A DNA stretch of 9,651 nucleotides from Nanobdellati archaeon (GTDB lineage Archaea; EX4484-52; JAADEF01), in assembly GCA_015520895.1 (NCBI GenBank), contig WAPH01000014.1:1-9651 (forward strand), given 5' to 3'. Each line of letters begins with the position of its first letter. Positions within the stretch are counted from its first letter, which is position 1. Made by a program: the position numbers and the translations under genes. The notes beneath the pieces are model-generated. The model had not been told where the DNA came from. It did not search any database and saw nothing but the letters and a program-made list of their open reading frames with translations. This document shows, one piece after another, positions 1-8,112 of the stretch.

Positions 1-1256
1 GGCTCCATATATGGTTACCTAACGCAATGGAAGGTCCTACTCCAGTTTCTGCATTAATCCACGCTGCTACAATGGTTGCTGCTGGTGTATATATGGTAGC
101 TAGATTAATGCCTATCTTTGCAGCTTCAGATTTAGCTTTAGATGTTGTTCTATTTGTAGGAGTAGCTTCAGCATTTATTGCTGCTACAATGGGACTTGTT
201 CAGAACGATATTAAGAGAATAATTGCTTACTCTACAATGTCTCAGCTTGGATATATGTTCGCTGCAGAAGGATTAGGATTGTTTAAAGCAGGAATGTTCC
301 ATCTAACATCTCACGCTGTATTTAAAGCATTACTATTCCTCGCTGCAGGTTCTGTGCTTATAGGAATTCACCATATTCTTAATGTTCAAAAAATGGGGCA
401 ACTTAGAAAATATATGCCAATCACTGCTGCTACATTCTTAATAGGTGCTTTAGCTTTATCTGGAATACCTCCATTTGCAGGATTTTTCTCAAAAGATCCA
501 ATTATTGAAGGTGCATGGGAGATCAATAAACTTGCTTGGTTTTTCCTATGGGCAGGAGCAGCTTTAACAGCATTTTATATCTTTAGATTATATTTCTTAG
601 CATTTGAAGACGGAGATAGACTAGATCCTCATGTGAAAAAACATGTGAAAGAGTCTCCTGCAACAATGACTATTCCATTAATTGTATTAGCAACAGGGGC
701 TATATTCTTAGGTTTCTTTAAAGATTTCTTTGCAAACTTCTTAAGACCTTCTCTAGATCCTAATGCTATGCCTTTCTTAGAAGAGAAAGTAAAAGTGATA
801 GTAGAAGAAGGTTTATCAAGAGCTCATCATGCTCATATAGCAGAAGATCCTTGGCATTTCTTATGGCATTCACTAACATCTCCTCTTGGATTATTAGCTT
901 TATTTACAGCTTTAATAGGTATATATATCGCTTATTTAATGTATCAAAAGAGAACAATCGATCCGAAACAAGTTGCAAGAGATTTCAAACCTATGTATCT
1001 ACTGTTCTATAACAGATGGTATTTCGACTTTATTTACTATGCAATCTTTGTCTATGGTTACCATAAATTTTCTAAAATACTCTGGTTTATTGGAGATAAA
1101 ACAATTATTGATGGTATTGTGGATGGATCTGCGAAAACATCACTTGCTTCTGGTGGAATATTAAGACTTTTACAAACAGGAAGAATAAGTGCTTATCTAC
1201 TTCAGATGGCTATAGGTATTTTAATCTTCCTTGGTATATTCTTACTTTTTGTGTAG
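1..1256 (+). CDS. nuoL: NADH-quinone oxidoreductase subunit L, 5'-truncated by the window
   Basis: Membrane subunit L of complex I, the distal antiporter-like proton channel. The frame is open from the window edge, so the ATG at 27 is not the start: it is the internal Met of the conserved motif WLPNAMEGPTPVSALIH. Bases 1-2 (GG) fit the last two bases of a GGG Gly codon, giving G-L-H-I-W-L-P as in many homologues. By alignment with E. coli NuoL (M27 codon = residue 243), about 234 N-terminal residues lie outside the window. Functional residues visible: the channel His of LIHAATM (codon 60-62), the Lys of DIKRIIAYS, the His/His/Lys set in FHLTSHAVFKALLF (Lys codon 324-326), and the TM12 Lys of FFSKDP (codon 492-494). 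The C-terminus has the charged linker and closing membrane helix expected for the long lateral helix of NuoL. The usual Asp in WLPDAM is Asn here. nuoM follows after 11 bases. Confidence 0.97.
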   Translation, partial: LHIWLPNAMEGPTPVSALIHAATMVAAGVYMVARLMPIFAASDLALDVVLFVGVASAFIAATMGLVQNDIKRIIAYSTMSQLGYMFAAEGLGLFKAGMFHLTSHAVFKALLFLAAGSVLIGIHHILNVQKMGQLRKYMPITAATFLIGALALSGIPPFAGFFSKDPIIEGAWEINKLAWFFLWAGAALTAFYIFRLYFLAFEDGDRLDPHVKKHVKESPATMTIPLIVLATGAIFLGFFKDFFANFLRPSLDPNAMPFLEEKVKVIVEEGLSRAHHAHIAEDPWHFLWHSLTSPLGLLALFTALIGIYIAYLMYQKRTIDPKQVARDFKPMYLLFYNRWYFDFIYYAIFVYGYHKFSKILWFIGDKTIIDGIVDGSAKTSLASGGILRLLQTGRISAYLLQMAIGILIFLGIFLLFV

Positions 1257-1267
1257 GGGGCTGAAGA

Positions 1268-2776
1268 ATGACTGTAGAATTTGTTAATGCTGGGATACCT
1301 TGGATAACTATTTCAATCTTGCTTCCGTTAATTGCAGCAGGAGTTTTATTCTTTACCACAGAAAAACTAGCTAAACCTATTAGTATTGTAGTTTCTCTAA
1401 TTGTTTTCTTAATATCCACATATATGTTGTTTGCGTATGATTACTCTTCTTATGCTATCCAATTTTATGAAAAGTATACTTGGATACCTCAAATAGGAGT
1501 TAGCTATGAGGTAGGAGTTGATGCTCTTAGTTTAACTATGGTTTGGCTAACAGCCCTTGCATTTCTAGTTTCATTTATATGGAGCACAAATATTAAAAAG
1601 AGAGTTAGAGAATACTTCGTAGCTTTCCTTGTATTAGAAGCTGCATGTATAGGTGTTTTTGTTGCTTGGGATTTAGTTTGGTTCTATATATTCTGGGAAG
1701 CAATGCTAATACCAATGTTTCTTATTATTGGTATTTGGGGTTATGCTGAAAGAATTTATGCAGCTACTAAGTTCTTTATATATACATTTTTTGGTTCTCT
1801 TTTCTTACTAATTGGCGTCATTGGAATGTATGTTTATCAATATTTTGACAAAGGAATTCTCTCTACTAGCTATTTTGATCTAGTTAATTTACATCTTCCA
1901 TTTAACCTTCAAGTAATATTCTTCCTACTTTTAGCTCTTGGTTTTGCTATCAAGGTTCCAATGTGGCCATTTCATACATGGTTACCTGCTGCTCACGTTC
2001 AGGCCCCAACAGCTGGTTCTGTAATACTTGCGGCTGTTCTACTTAAAATGGGGACATACGGCTTTGTTAGATTTTCACTTCCTTGGTTCCCTGAAGCTTC
2101 AAAATACTTTATCCCTGTTATGTTTGCACTAGGAGTAATAGCTATTATTTACACAGCTATGATGGCTATTTCACAAACACATATTAAAAGAATTATTGCT
2201 TACTCTTCTGTATCACATATGGGATTTGTGACAATTGGTACGTTTGCATTAAATATGGAAGGATTAAATGGTGCTATTATCACAATGATTTCTCACGGAT
2301 TTACCTCCGCTGCTTTATTCCTTGCAGCAGGATGGATTTATGAAAGAACCCATTCTTATGAACTTAAAGACTTAGGTGGTATGGCTAAATTTGTACCTTT
2401 ATTTGCAACGTTATTCATGATTTCTGCTATGGCTTCTGCAGGATTACCTGGATTATCTGGTTTTGTAGGGGAATTTTTATCTTTACTTGGAACATTTAAA
2501 GTAAGCATATTAACAGCTGTATTAGCAGGATTAAGTTTGATTGTTGGGGCAGGATATACTTTATACCTTTATCATAAGTCTATGTTTAAAGAGAGCTTAC
2601 TACCTCCTGAGAAAATAGCTCAGTGGGAAAAATTAAAAGATATGAATGCTGCAGAATTCTTATCATTTATTCCACTTATAATTATGATGTTTGTTATTGG
2701 TTTATATCCTACTTGGTGGGTAAATCTTATAAAAACAACATCTGCAGCTATTCTCTCAAAGATAATAGGAGGCTAA
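1268..2776 (+). CDS. nuoM: NADH-quinone oxidoreductase subunit M
   Basis: Complete subunit M of complex I (502 residues; E. coli NuoM is 509), the middle antiporter-like proton channel, with about 14 predicted membrane helices. All key charged residues are visible: Glu144 in TM5 (IFWEAMLIPM), Lys229 in the broken helix TM7 (FAIKVPMWPFHTWLP), Lys260 in TM8 (AAVLLKMGTYG), a His in TM11 (MISHGFTSAALF) and Glu402 in TM12 (GFVGEFLSLLG). The offset from E. coli numbering is zero at Glu144 and about five afterwards, so the fold is collinear. The ATG is preceded by an AGGGGG ribosome binding site (1255-1260) seven bases upstream, overlapping the nuoL stop codon. Its own 3' end provides the ribosome binding site for nuoN. 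Position in the operon and motifs make the assignment essentially certain. Confidence 0.98.
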   Translation: MTVEFVNAGIPWITISILLPLIAAGVLFFTTEKLAKPISIVVSLIVFLISTYMLFAYDYSSYAIQFYEKYTWIPQIGVSYEVGVDALSLTMVWLTALAFLVSFIWSTNIKKRVREYFVAFLVLEAACIGVFVAWDLVWFYIFWEAMLIPMFLIIGIWGYAERIYAATKFFIYTFFGSLFLLIGVIGMYVYQYFDKGILSTSYFDLVNLHLPFNLQVIFFLLLALGFAIKVPMWPFHTWLPAAHVQAPTAGSVILAAVLLKMGTYGFVRFSLPWFPEASKYFIPVMFALGVIAIIYTAMMAISQTHIKRIIAYSSVSHMGFVTIGTFALNMEGLNGAIITMISHGFTSAALFLAAGWIYERTHSYELKDLGGMAKFVPLFATLFMISAMASAGLPGLSGFVGEFLSLLGTFKVSILTAVLAGLSLIVGAGYTLYLYHKSMFKESLLPPEKIAQWEKLKDMNAAEFLSFIPLIIMMFVIGLYPTWWVNLIKTTSAAILSKIIGG

Positions 2777-2779
2777 GGG

Positions 2780-4249
2780 ATGTCAATACTAGAGCAGTTA
2801 GTATCAGGACTTACTTTACCAAACTTGTTTGCGTTACTACCTGAGCTTATAGTTTTGATAACGGCACTTATAGTTTTTGCTGTTGAGCTATTTTCTAAAT
2901 CTAGATACTTAATCTCTGTTATAACAACAGTAGGATTAATTCTTGCCTTCTTAAGTACTTTTATTATTAAAGAAGGTGATATAACCTTTTATGGACTTTA
3001 TGTTATAGATACTTACTCTTTACTATTCAAGGCGTTCCTTATCCTTGGAACCTTGTTTGTAGTAATAAACTTCCGCAGCTATTTTGAAGCAAAGAATACT
3101 TATTATGGAGAGTATTACTATCTTACCCTTTTTGCTCTTCTTGGAACTATGATAATGGTTTCTTCTCCAAACTTAGTAACTTTCTATATAGGATTAGAAT
3201 TATCAGCTATTTCTATGTATATACTTGCTGGGATGTTTAGAAAAGACTTTAAGTCTAAAGAAGGTGCTTTTAAATATCTAATAATAGGTGGAGCTGGGAC
3301 AGCTATTATAAGCTATGCTATTGCAATTCTTTATGGAAGAACAGGTTCTTTTGATAGTTTAGAAATAGCAAAACAATTATCTTCTGATAATCTAGACTAT
3401 GGTATTGTTGGAGGTTTAATTTTACTTGTTATTGGATTAGCATTAAAGGCTTCTGCAGTTCCTTTCCATCAATGGACTCCTGATGCTTACGAAGGAGCAC
3501 CAACTCCAATAACTGCATTTATGGCTTCCGTAGCTAAAGTGGCTACTTATGCTATTATTCTTAGAATAATGGTGGAAGCATTCCCATTTGTTTCAAAGGA
3601 ATGGTCTTTAGCTTGGGCTATTTTAGCTGCTCTATCAATGATTATTGGTAACTTTATTGCTCTTAGACAGGATAATGTTAAAAGAATGCTTGCATATTCT
3701 TCTATAGCTCATACAGGATATATTGTAGCAGCGTTAGCTGCACCTACTGGAATGGGATTTGCGGCACTTATATTCTATTCCTTAATCTACATACTAATGG
3801 CTATTGGTGCATTTATCCTCTTATCTGGATTAGAAAAGACAAAAGGTTGGACAAATCATATAAATGATTTCAAAGGCTTAGCCAAGAAAAATCCTGCTGT
3901 AGCTTTAGCAATGCTTATATTTATGTTCTCTATGCTTGGAATTCCTCCAACTGTTGGATTTATGGGTAAATTAAATGTATTCCTCGCTCTAATTGGCTCT
4001 GATATCTGGTGGCTAGCTGTTGTTTTAGTAGTTATGAGTATAATATCTGCAGGTTACTATTTAAGAGTTGTTATCTATATGTATATGTATGAGCCTGAAT
4101 CAAAAGTTCAACACAACTTAACAGTCCCTGAAGTTATAACTATTTCCGTTATGGCTGTTCTAGTCTTAATTTTAGGAATATATCCAACAATCTTTTATGG
4201 ATTTTCTACATTACTAAGTTCTGTTTTACTTGCCAGTGTAGGTAGATGA
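2780..4249 (+). CDS. nuoN: NADH-quinone oxidoreductase subunit N
   Basis: Complete subunit N of complex I (489 residues; E. coli NuoN is 485), the antiporter-like subunit nearest the NuoAJK module. Channel residues: Glu140 in TM5 (YIGLELSAISMY), Lys223 in TM7 (GLALKASAVPFHQWTPDAYEG), Lys253 in TM8 (SVAKVATYA) and Lys397 in TM12 (GFMGKLNVF). The terminal Lys, where NuoM has Glu, is the family-specific feature separating N from M. The start is fixed by a perfect AGGAGG at 2767-2772, seven bases upstream, lying inside the last codons of nuoM. The gene ends in an ATGA overlap with gmk, so complex I and nucleotide metabolism share a transcript here. No terminator follows. Confidence 0.98.
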   Translation: MSILEQLVSGLTLPNLFALLPELIVLITALIVFAVELFSKSRYLISVITTVGLILAFLSTFIIKEGDITFYGLYVIDTYSLLFKAFLILGTLFVVINFRSYFEAKNTYYGEYYYLTLFALLGTMIMVSSPNLVTFYIGLELSAISMYILAGMFRKDFKSKEGAFKYLIIGGAGTAIISYAIAILYGRTGSFDSLEIAKQLSSDNLDYGIVGGLILLVIGLALKASAVPFHQWTPDAYEGAPTPITAFMASVAKVATYAIILRIMVEAFPFVSKEWSLAWAILAALSMIIGNFIALRQDNVKRMLAYSSIAHTGYIVAALAAPTGMGFAALIFYSLIYILMAIGAFILLSGLEKTKGWTNHINDFKGLAKKNPAVALAMLIFMFSMLGIPPTVGFMGKLNVFLALIGSDIWWLAVVLVVMSIISAGYYLRVVIYMYMYEPESKVQHNLTVPEVITISVMAVLVLILGIYPTIFYGFSTLLSSVLLASVGR

Positions 4250-4866
4250 TAAAAGGTGAAGTTTTTGTCTTGTCCGCTCCTGCAGGAGGGGGCAAGACAA
4301 CTTTAGCAAATCTTCTATTAAAGGAAGTCCCAAATTTAGTAAGGATAACTACCTGTACCACTAGGAAACCAAGACCTGGAGAAAAAAACGGTATAGATTA
4401 TTTCTTTTTATCAAAAGAAGAATTTCAGCAAAAAATAAAGGAAAACGCTTTCCTAGAATATGCAATAGTTCATGGGAACTATTACGGCACGCCAAAAGAA
4501 GAAGTATTGAAAGAAATTAATAAAGGAAATGATGTTTTATTAGTTATTGATGTTCAAGGAATGCGCCAAATAAAGAAGAATTTTAAAGATGTAGTTACTA
4601 TTTTTCTTATTCCTCCTTCCTTTGAAGAACTTATTAATAGAATGAAAAAAAGGGGAGATTCAGAGGAAGAAATAAAAAAAAGAATAGAAACAGCAAAAAT
4701 TGAATTAAAAGCATGGAAGGAATACGATTACATTGTTATAAATGATATAATAGAAAAAGCTAAAGAGGATTTGAAAAAGATAATTTTTGCAAGTAGATTA
4801 AAAACAACAAGATTTTCTCCTGAAATTTTGGGGGATAAAATATTAAAAGAGTTAATGGAAGATTGA
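4246..4866 (+). CDS. gmk: Guanylate kinase
   Basis: Cytoplasmic guanylate kinase (206 residues, typical size), converting GMP and ATP to GDP and ADP. Visible motifs: P-loop APAGGGKTT (residues 11-19), GMP-binding segment TTRKPRPGEKNGIDYFF (38-54), the EYAIVHGNYYGTP segment (71-83) whose Glu and Tyr contact GMP, Walker B-like LLVIDVQGMRQI (98-109), the LID region RMKKRGDSEEEIKKRI (132-147) and the late DYIVIND motif (161-167). The first P-loop position is Ala instead of the common Gly. The ATG overlaps the nuoN TGA (ATGA) and has no good ribosome binding site, so translation is probably coupled to nuoN. It overlaps the next gene the same way (TTGA). A gmk-rpoZ neighbourhood is common in bacteria. 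Confidence 0.97.
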   Translation: MIKGEVFVLSAPAGGGKTTLANLLLKEVPNLVRITTCTTRKPRPGEKNGIDYFFLSKEEFQQKIKENAFLEYAIVHGNYYGTPKEEVLKEINKGNDVLLVIDVQGMRQIKKNFKDVVTIFLIPPSFEELINRMKKRGDSEEEIKKRIETAKIELKAWKEYDYIVINDIIEKAKEDLKKIIFASRLKTTRFSPEILGDKILKELMED

Positions 4867-5267
4867 AAAAACATTTTTTAAAGGTAATATACTTTTTCTA
4901 TGTTTTTATAGTTTTGGTACTATCTTTACTGCCTCTTGGAAATAACTCAATAACTCAGCACGATAAAATTAATCACTCTATAGCGTTTTTTATATTCACA
5001 TTCCTTGGTTTCCTTGCATACAGATTTGGTTATATATATTTATTCTTTTCTGGTTTATCTTTAGGAGTACTTATTGAATTTTTGCAATCTTTTGTTAAGT
5101 ATAGGTCAACTGAATTAGCAGATATTCTTGCTGATCTTTCTGGAATAATATTGGCTTTGTTTTTTATATTTTTAATAAAAAGATTTATTATTTTAGGTGA
5201 AAATGTTTATACAATATATAATATTAATTTGAATAAAAAATTAAAGGAGGAGAATAACTTTGAGTAG
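4863..5267 (+). CDS. VanZ-family small integral membrane protein
   Basis: A 134-residue membrane protein with four predicted helices (about 6-26, 37-55, 57-76, 88-108) and a short charged C-terminal tail. It matches the VanZ-like family pattern: Asp-Lys then His in DKINHSIAFF (34-43) at the start of helix 2, Glu-x-x-Gln in IEFLQSFV (71-78), Arg-Ser (81-82), and an Asp-rich start to helix 4 (ADILADLSG). The family is named for the VanZ teicoplanin-resistance protein, but most chromosomal members have no proven job, and none is claimed here. The start is a TTG overlapping the gmk stop (TTGA). There is no internal Met, and any later TTG would cut into helix 1, so this start is well supported. 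The weak ribosome binding site suggests coupling to gmk. The gene sits between gmk and rpoZ and overlaps rpoZ by 8 bases. Confidence 0.82.
   Translation: MKKHFLKVIYFFYVFIVLVLSLLPLGNNSITQHDKINHSIAFFIFTFLGFLAYRFGYIYLFFSGLSLGVLIEFLQSFVKYRSTELADILADLSGIILALFFIFLIKRFIILGENVYTIYNINLNKKLKEENNFE
5243..5250 (+). promoter_or_regulatory. Strong ribosome binding site of rpoZ
   Basis: AAAGGAGG lies nine bases before the TTG at 5260, within the end of the VanZ-like gene. It is the strongest Shine-Dalgarno sequence in this part of the operon and fixes TTG 5260 as the rpoZ start. Confidence 0.85.
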
Positions 5268-5472
5268 AAGACCTTTAATAGAAGAAGCATTAAAGAAAGT
5301 AAATAATAGATATGAGCTAGTTCATGCTGCTGTAAAGTTAGCAAAGGAACTTTATGAAACAGGTGCAGAAAGTTATGTTACAGAAGAAGGAATTCCTCTT
5401 AAAAAAACTGTGATAGCTATTAATGAAATTGCTAAAGGTAGAGCTATTATTTTAAGAAAATCTACCGATTAA
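5260..5472 (+). CDS. rpoZ: DNA-directed RNA polymerase omega subunit
   Basis: The small omega subunit (70 residues), which binds the C-terminal region of the beta' subunit and aids RNA polymerase assembly. The family hallmark is RPLIEEALKKVNNRYELVHAAVKLAKEL (residues 4-31, split here as helix 1 with NRYELV followed by the A-x-x-A-K helix). It is followed by the TVIAINEIAKGRA segment (50-62) corresponding to the conserved ALxEIaxGKI motif. Start is TTG, chosen because AAAGGAGG lies nine bases upstream and the encoded N-terminus (SRRPLIEE) begins as omega proteins do. It overlaps the VanZ-like gene by 8 bases. It is the last gene of the apparent nuo-gmk-rpoZ transcript; no clear hairpin terminator follows, so read-through into the kinase gene is possible. 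Confidence 0.93.
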   Translation: MSRRPLIEEALKKVNNRYELVHAAVKLAKELYETGAESYVTEEGIPLKKTVIAINEIAKGRAIILRKSTD

Positions 5473-5526
5473 TTTATTAATACCTTTCAAGCTTTATGAT
5501 TTTTAAGGGGAGAGTGAATCTAACTT
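5473..5526 (+). other. Short gap before pilS, with a distant ribosome binding site
   Basis: Fifty-four AT-rich bases separate rpoZ from the histidine kinase. AAGGGGAGAG (5505-5514) is a good Shine-Dalgarno match, but its core lies about 14 bases from ATG 5527, longer than usual. No better start exists: the frame has a TAA at 5521-5523 just upstream, and no other in-frame Met occurs before the first membrane helices. I see no convincing sigma-70 promoter or hairpin terminator, so the two-component genes may be transcribed from the upstream operon or from a weak promoter. Confidence 0.5.
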
Positions 5527-6717
5527 ATGTATTTAGAACAGATATTAAAAAATTACAAAATATATAGGTTTATTTTTTCATTTACACTTCTTATTTCTTT
5601 TGGTCTTTTTGTAATATTTAGCCAAGAAGAGATACGTTCTGATTATATTCTTGTACCAACTATAATTTTAACTGTTTATGCTTTAGCTAGCTTTTTTAGT
5701 TTATATCTTGAAAAAACAACTATAATTGATTTTATTCTTGACGTTACAGCAATATCTGGTTTTATCTTTTACGATTTTGATAAATTAAAGTTTTTTTCTC
5801 TTTTATATTTATTTTCCCTATTCTTTGCAGGTTTTTTACTATCAAATATTCAAGCCTATTTAGTTGCTCTATATGCTTTTGTTTTATATACACTAATGTT
5901 TGTTTTTCTTGGGACGTTTCATGGATTTGACGCTATCCTTAATGTAATTCTTAATGGTGTTGCTTTTATTGCAATAATACTTGCAGGTATTAGATTAAAA
6001 GAAAAAATAAAGTCTCAAGAAGCGTATATTGAAATACTAGAAAAAGAAAAAAAAGAAAATGAACTATATAAGAGACTTTACAGAATGGCTGCAGAATTAG
6101 CTCATGAAATAAAAAACCCTTTAACTTCAATAAAAGCTGCAGCAGACTTATTAAGCGAAGGAGTATATAGTGCAAAATTAACAGATATGATAAAACAAGA
6201 ATCTGAAAGATTAAATCAGCTGCTAAAAGACTTTCTTATGTTAACAAAACCTAAACAAAGTAACCCTGTAAAAATAGATGTGGGAAAAACAATAAAAAGG
6301 ATATTAGAAACTTATAGAAGAAAAGATAAAGAAATAGAGTTTATACAAAAGAAAGAATATACAATTTATATGGACGAGAAAGAATTTATTTCTGCTATAT
6401 CTAACATTGTAAAAAATGCTTTTGAATGGGCAAAATCTAAAGTTAAAGTTGTTATGGACGGAACAAAAGATCATATCATTATTATTATTGAAGATGATGG
6501 CCCAGGAATTCCAAAAGAAGATATAAATAAAATTTTTGAACCATTTTATACAAAAAGAGAAAATGGAACAGGTTTAGGCTTAGCAATAGCAAAAAGAATA
6601 ATAGTAGAAAATCAAGGATATCTTTTTGTAGATCCTAATATGAAAAATGGGACAAGATTTGTAATACAACTACCAGTTTATAAGGAAGGGAGAGATGAGA
6701 GCACTAATAGTGGATGA
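5527..6717 (+). CDS. pilS: PilS-like membrane sensor histidine kinase
   Basis: A 396-residue sensor kinase. The N-terminus holds about six membrane helices (roughly 12-31, 42-61, 65-82, 88-105, 107-130, 135-155) with very short loops and no large periplasmic domain. A charged coiled-coil-like linker (156-185) leads to the HisKA domain with H-box AAELAHEIKNPLTS (phospho-acceptor His193). The HATPase domain has an N-box (Asn297), G1 box EDDGPGIP (322-329), F-box FEPFYTK (337-343) and G2 box GTGLGLAIAKR (347-357). Six helices plus this kinase core, directly upstream of a PilR-like regulator and a pilin, indicate PilS. In Pseudomonas PilS a PAS domain sits between membrane and kinase parts; the linker here is too short for one. 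It overlaps the regulator gene by 23 bases. A more generic NtrB-type kinase is the alternative. Confidence 0.82.
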   Translation: MYLEQILKNYKIYRFIFSFTLLISFGLFVIFSQEEIRSDYILVPTIILTVYALASFFSLYLEKTTIIDFILDVTAISGFIFYDFDKLKFFSLLYLFSLFFAGFLLSNIQAYLVALYAFVLYTLMFVFLGTFHGFDAILNVILNGVAFIAIILAGIRLKEKIKSQEAYIEILEKEKKENELYKRLYRMAAELAHEIKNPLTSIKAAADLLSEGVYSAKLTDMIKQESERLNQLLKDFLMLTKPKQSNPVKIDVGKTIKRILETYRRKDKEIEFIQKKEYTIYMDEKEFISAISNIVKNAFEWAKSKVKVVMDGTKDHIIIIIEDDGPGIPKEDINKIFEPFYTKRENGTGLGLAIAKRIIVENQGYLFVDPNMKNGTRFVIQLPVYKEGRDESTNSG

Positions 6718-8089
6718 TGAACAAAGTATAAGAGAAATATTAAAAATAATTCTTTCTGAATTTGATTTTGATATTGATGAAGCTGGTTCTTTTGAAGAAG
6801 GAAAGAAAAAAATAGAAGAAAACTATTATGATTTAGCTACATTTGATTTGAAACTTCCTGATGGGACAGGCATAGATCTATTAAAACTTTTAAAAGATAG
6901 AAATCCAAAAGCAGAAGCAATTATGATGACAGCTTTTGCCTCTTCAGATACAGCTGTAGAAGCAATAAAAATTGGAGCTTATGACTATATTTCAAAACCT
7001 TTTGATGTTAATGAACTTAGACTTCTATTAAGAAACGTAAAAAAGAAGCTTGAGCTAGAACATAAGCTATCGGAAGAAAAAGAAGAAAAATTTCAGGACT
7101 TAATAGGAAAATCTCCTGCAATAAAAATAGTTAAAGAGACAATAGAAAAAATAGCTCCCTATGATATTAACGTATTAATAACAGGAGAAAGCGGAACAGG
7201 TAAGGAAGTAGTTGCAAAGACAATACATAAACTTTCAAAAAGAAAAGACAAGCCTTTTGTTGCTATCAACTGTGCATCTCTTCCCGCTGATTTACTTGAG
7301 AGTGAGCTCTTTGGATATAAAAAAGGAGCTTTTACTGGAGCTACTTCTGATAAGAAAGGTCTCATAGAAGAAGCAAATGGAGGGACTTTATTCTTAGATG
7401 AAATAGGCGAAATGCCTATGTCCCTTCAAGCAAAGCTATTAAGATTTCTTGAAGAAAGAAAGATAAGACCTTTAGGAAGTACAAAAGAAGTTGAAGTTGA
7501 TGTAAGGATAATCTCTGCTACAAATAGGAACTTAGAAGAAGAAATAGAAAAAGGAAATTTTAGAGAAGATTTATACTATAGGTTATCCACGATAATAATA
7601 AAGATACCTCCTTTAAGAGAAAGAAAAGAGGATATTCCTCTACTAGCTGAACATTTCTTAAAGGAGTTTCAAGAAAAATATGGAAAAAAATTTGAAAAAA
7701 TATCTCCAGACTTTTTAGACTTTTTAATGAAATATGAGTTTAAAGGGAATATTAGAGAGCTTAGAAATCTTCTTGAAAAAGCAGTAATTTTATCTGACGG
7801 AGAAGAGCTTAAATCTCCTGTTAAGAAAACTTCAGATATTAATTCTGTATACATAGATAATCCTAATGATGAATTTTATATAAAAGCTTTTCCAGAAGAA
7901 GGTATAGATTTGAAAAAAGTTCTAGGAAATATAGAAAAAGCTTTATTAGAGAAAGGTTTAGAACTAGCAGGTGGGACTAAAACAAAAGCAGCAGAAATTC
8001 TTGGTTTAAGTTTTAGAGAATTTAGATATAGATACTCCAAGTATAATTCAAAAGAAGAAGAAAAAGAGATTGTTGTTGACGAGAATTGA
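6695..8089 (+). CDS. pilR: PilR-like sigma-54-dependent response regulator
   Basis: A 464-residue NtrC-family activator. The receiver domain (1-120) has acidic pocket Asp7/Asp8, phospho-acceptor Asp51, Thr79 and Lys101. The AAA+ domain has Walker A GESGTGKE (164-171), the sigma-54-contacting loop GAFTGA (211-216), Walker B LFLDEIGEM (232-240) and arginine-finger region FREDLYYRL (289-297). The C-terminal Fis-type helix-turn-helix (about 424-450) reads GGTKTKAAEILGLSFREFRYRY. The L-S-F-R-x-x-R-Y-R form of its recognition helix is typical of PilR rather than NtrC or ZraR. Intact GAFTGA and Walker motifs imply a working enhancer-binding ATPase. ATG 6695 is preceded by AAGGAAGGGAG and lies within the end of pilS, so the pair is translationally coupled. 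A near-consensus sigma-54 promoter follows 111 bases after its stop, in front of a pilin. Confidence 0.9.
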   Translation: MRALIVDDEQSIREILKIILSEFDFDIDEAGSFEEGKKKIEENYYDLATFDLKLPDGTGIDLLKLLKDRNPKAEAIMMTAFASSDTAVEAIKIGAYDYISKPFDVNELRLLLRNVKKKLELEHKLSEEKEEKFQDLIGKSPAIKIVKETIEKIAPYDINVLITGESGTGKEVVAKTIHKLSKRKDKPFVAINCASLPADLLESELFGYKKGAFTGATSDKKGLIEEANGGTLFLDEIGEMPMSLQAKLLRFLEERKIRPLGSTKEVEVDVRIISATNRNLEEEIEKGNFREDLYYRLSTIIIKIPPLRERKEDIPLLAEHFLKEFQEKYGKKFEKISPDFLDFLMKYEFKGNIRELRNLLEKAVILSDGEELKSPVKKTSDINSVYIDNPNDEFYIKAFPEEGIDLKKVLGNIEKALLEKGLELAGGTKTKAAEILGLSFREFRYRYSKYNSKEEEKEIVVDEN

Positions 8090-8097
8090 CCAAAAAA

Positions 8098-8112
8098 TGA
8101 CAAATTTTGTCA
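8098..8112 (+). promoter_or_regulatory. Perfect palindrome, candidate PilR enhancer site
   Basis: TGACAAATTTTGTCA is a perfect inverted repeat (7-base arms, 1-base centre) just after the pilR stop codon. Its centre is about 120 bases upstream of the predicted pilin transcription start, the usual distance for enhancers of sigma-54 promoters. The arms contain GACA/TGTC, and as I recall TGTC is the core of Pseudomonas PilR sites. A further TTGAC at 8086-8090 could be an additional half-site. It is too AT-rich, and lacks a T-tract, to look like a terminator. Binding by PilR is inferred from position and symmetry only. Confidence 0.5.

Noticed and set aside
27..29. ATG at 27 as the nuoL start codon.
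   Set aside because: The frame is open to the window edge, and the upstream codons encode the conserved L-H-I-W-L-P segment, so this Met is internal.
4486..4500. GGCACG-like sequence inside gmk as a second sigma-54 promoter.
   Set aside because: There is no TTGC-like -12 element at the required 12-base spacing and the site is inside a coding region with no gene start nearby.
5473..5526. Intrinsic terminator after rpoZ.
   Set aside because: The gap is AT-rich but contains no GC-containing inverted repeat followed by a T-tract.
7876..8103. Minus-strand open frames within pilR (also at 7159-7365 and 7669-7854).
   Set aside because: They lie opposite well-supported NtrC-family coding sequence, have no recognisable motifs or ribosome binding sites, and look like codon-bias shadows.
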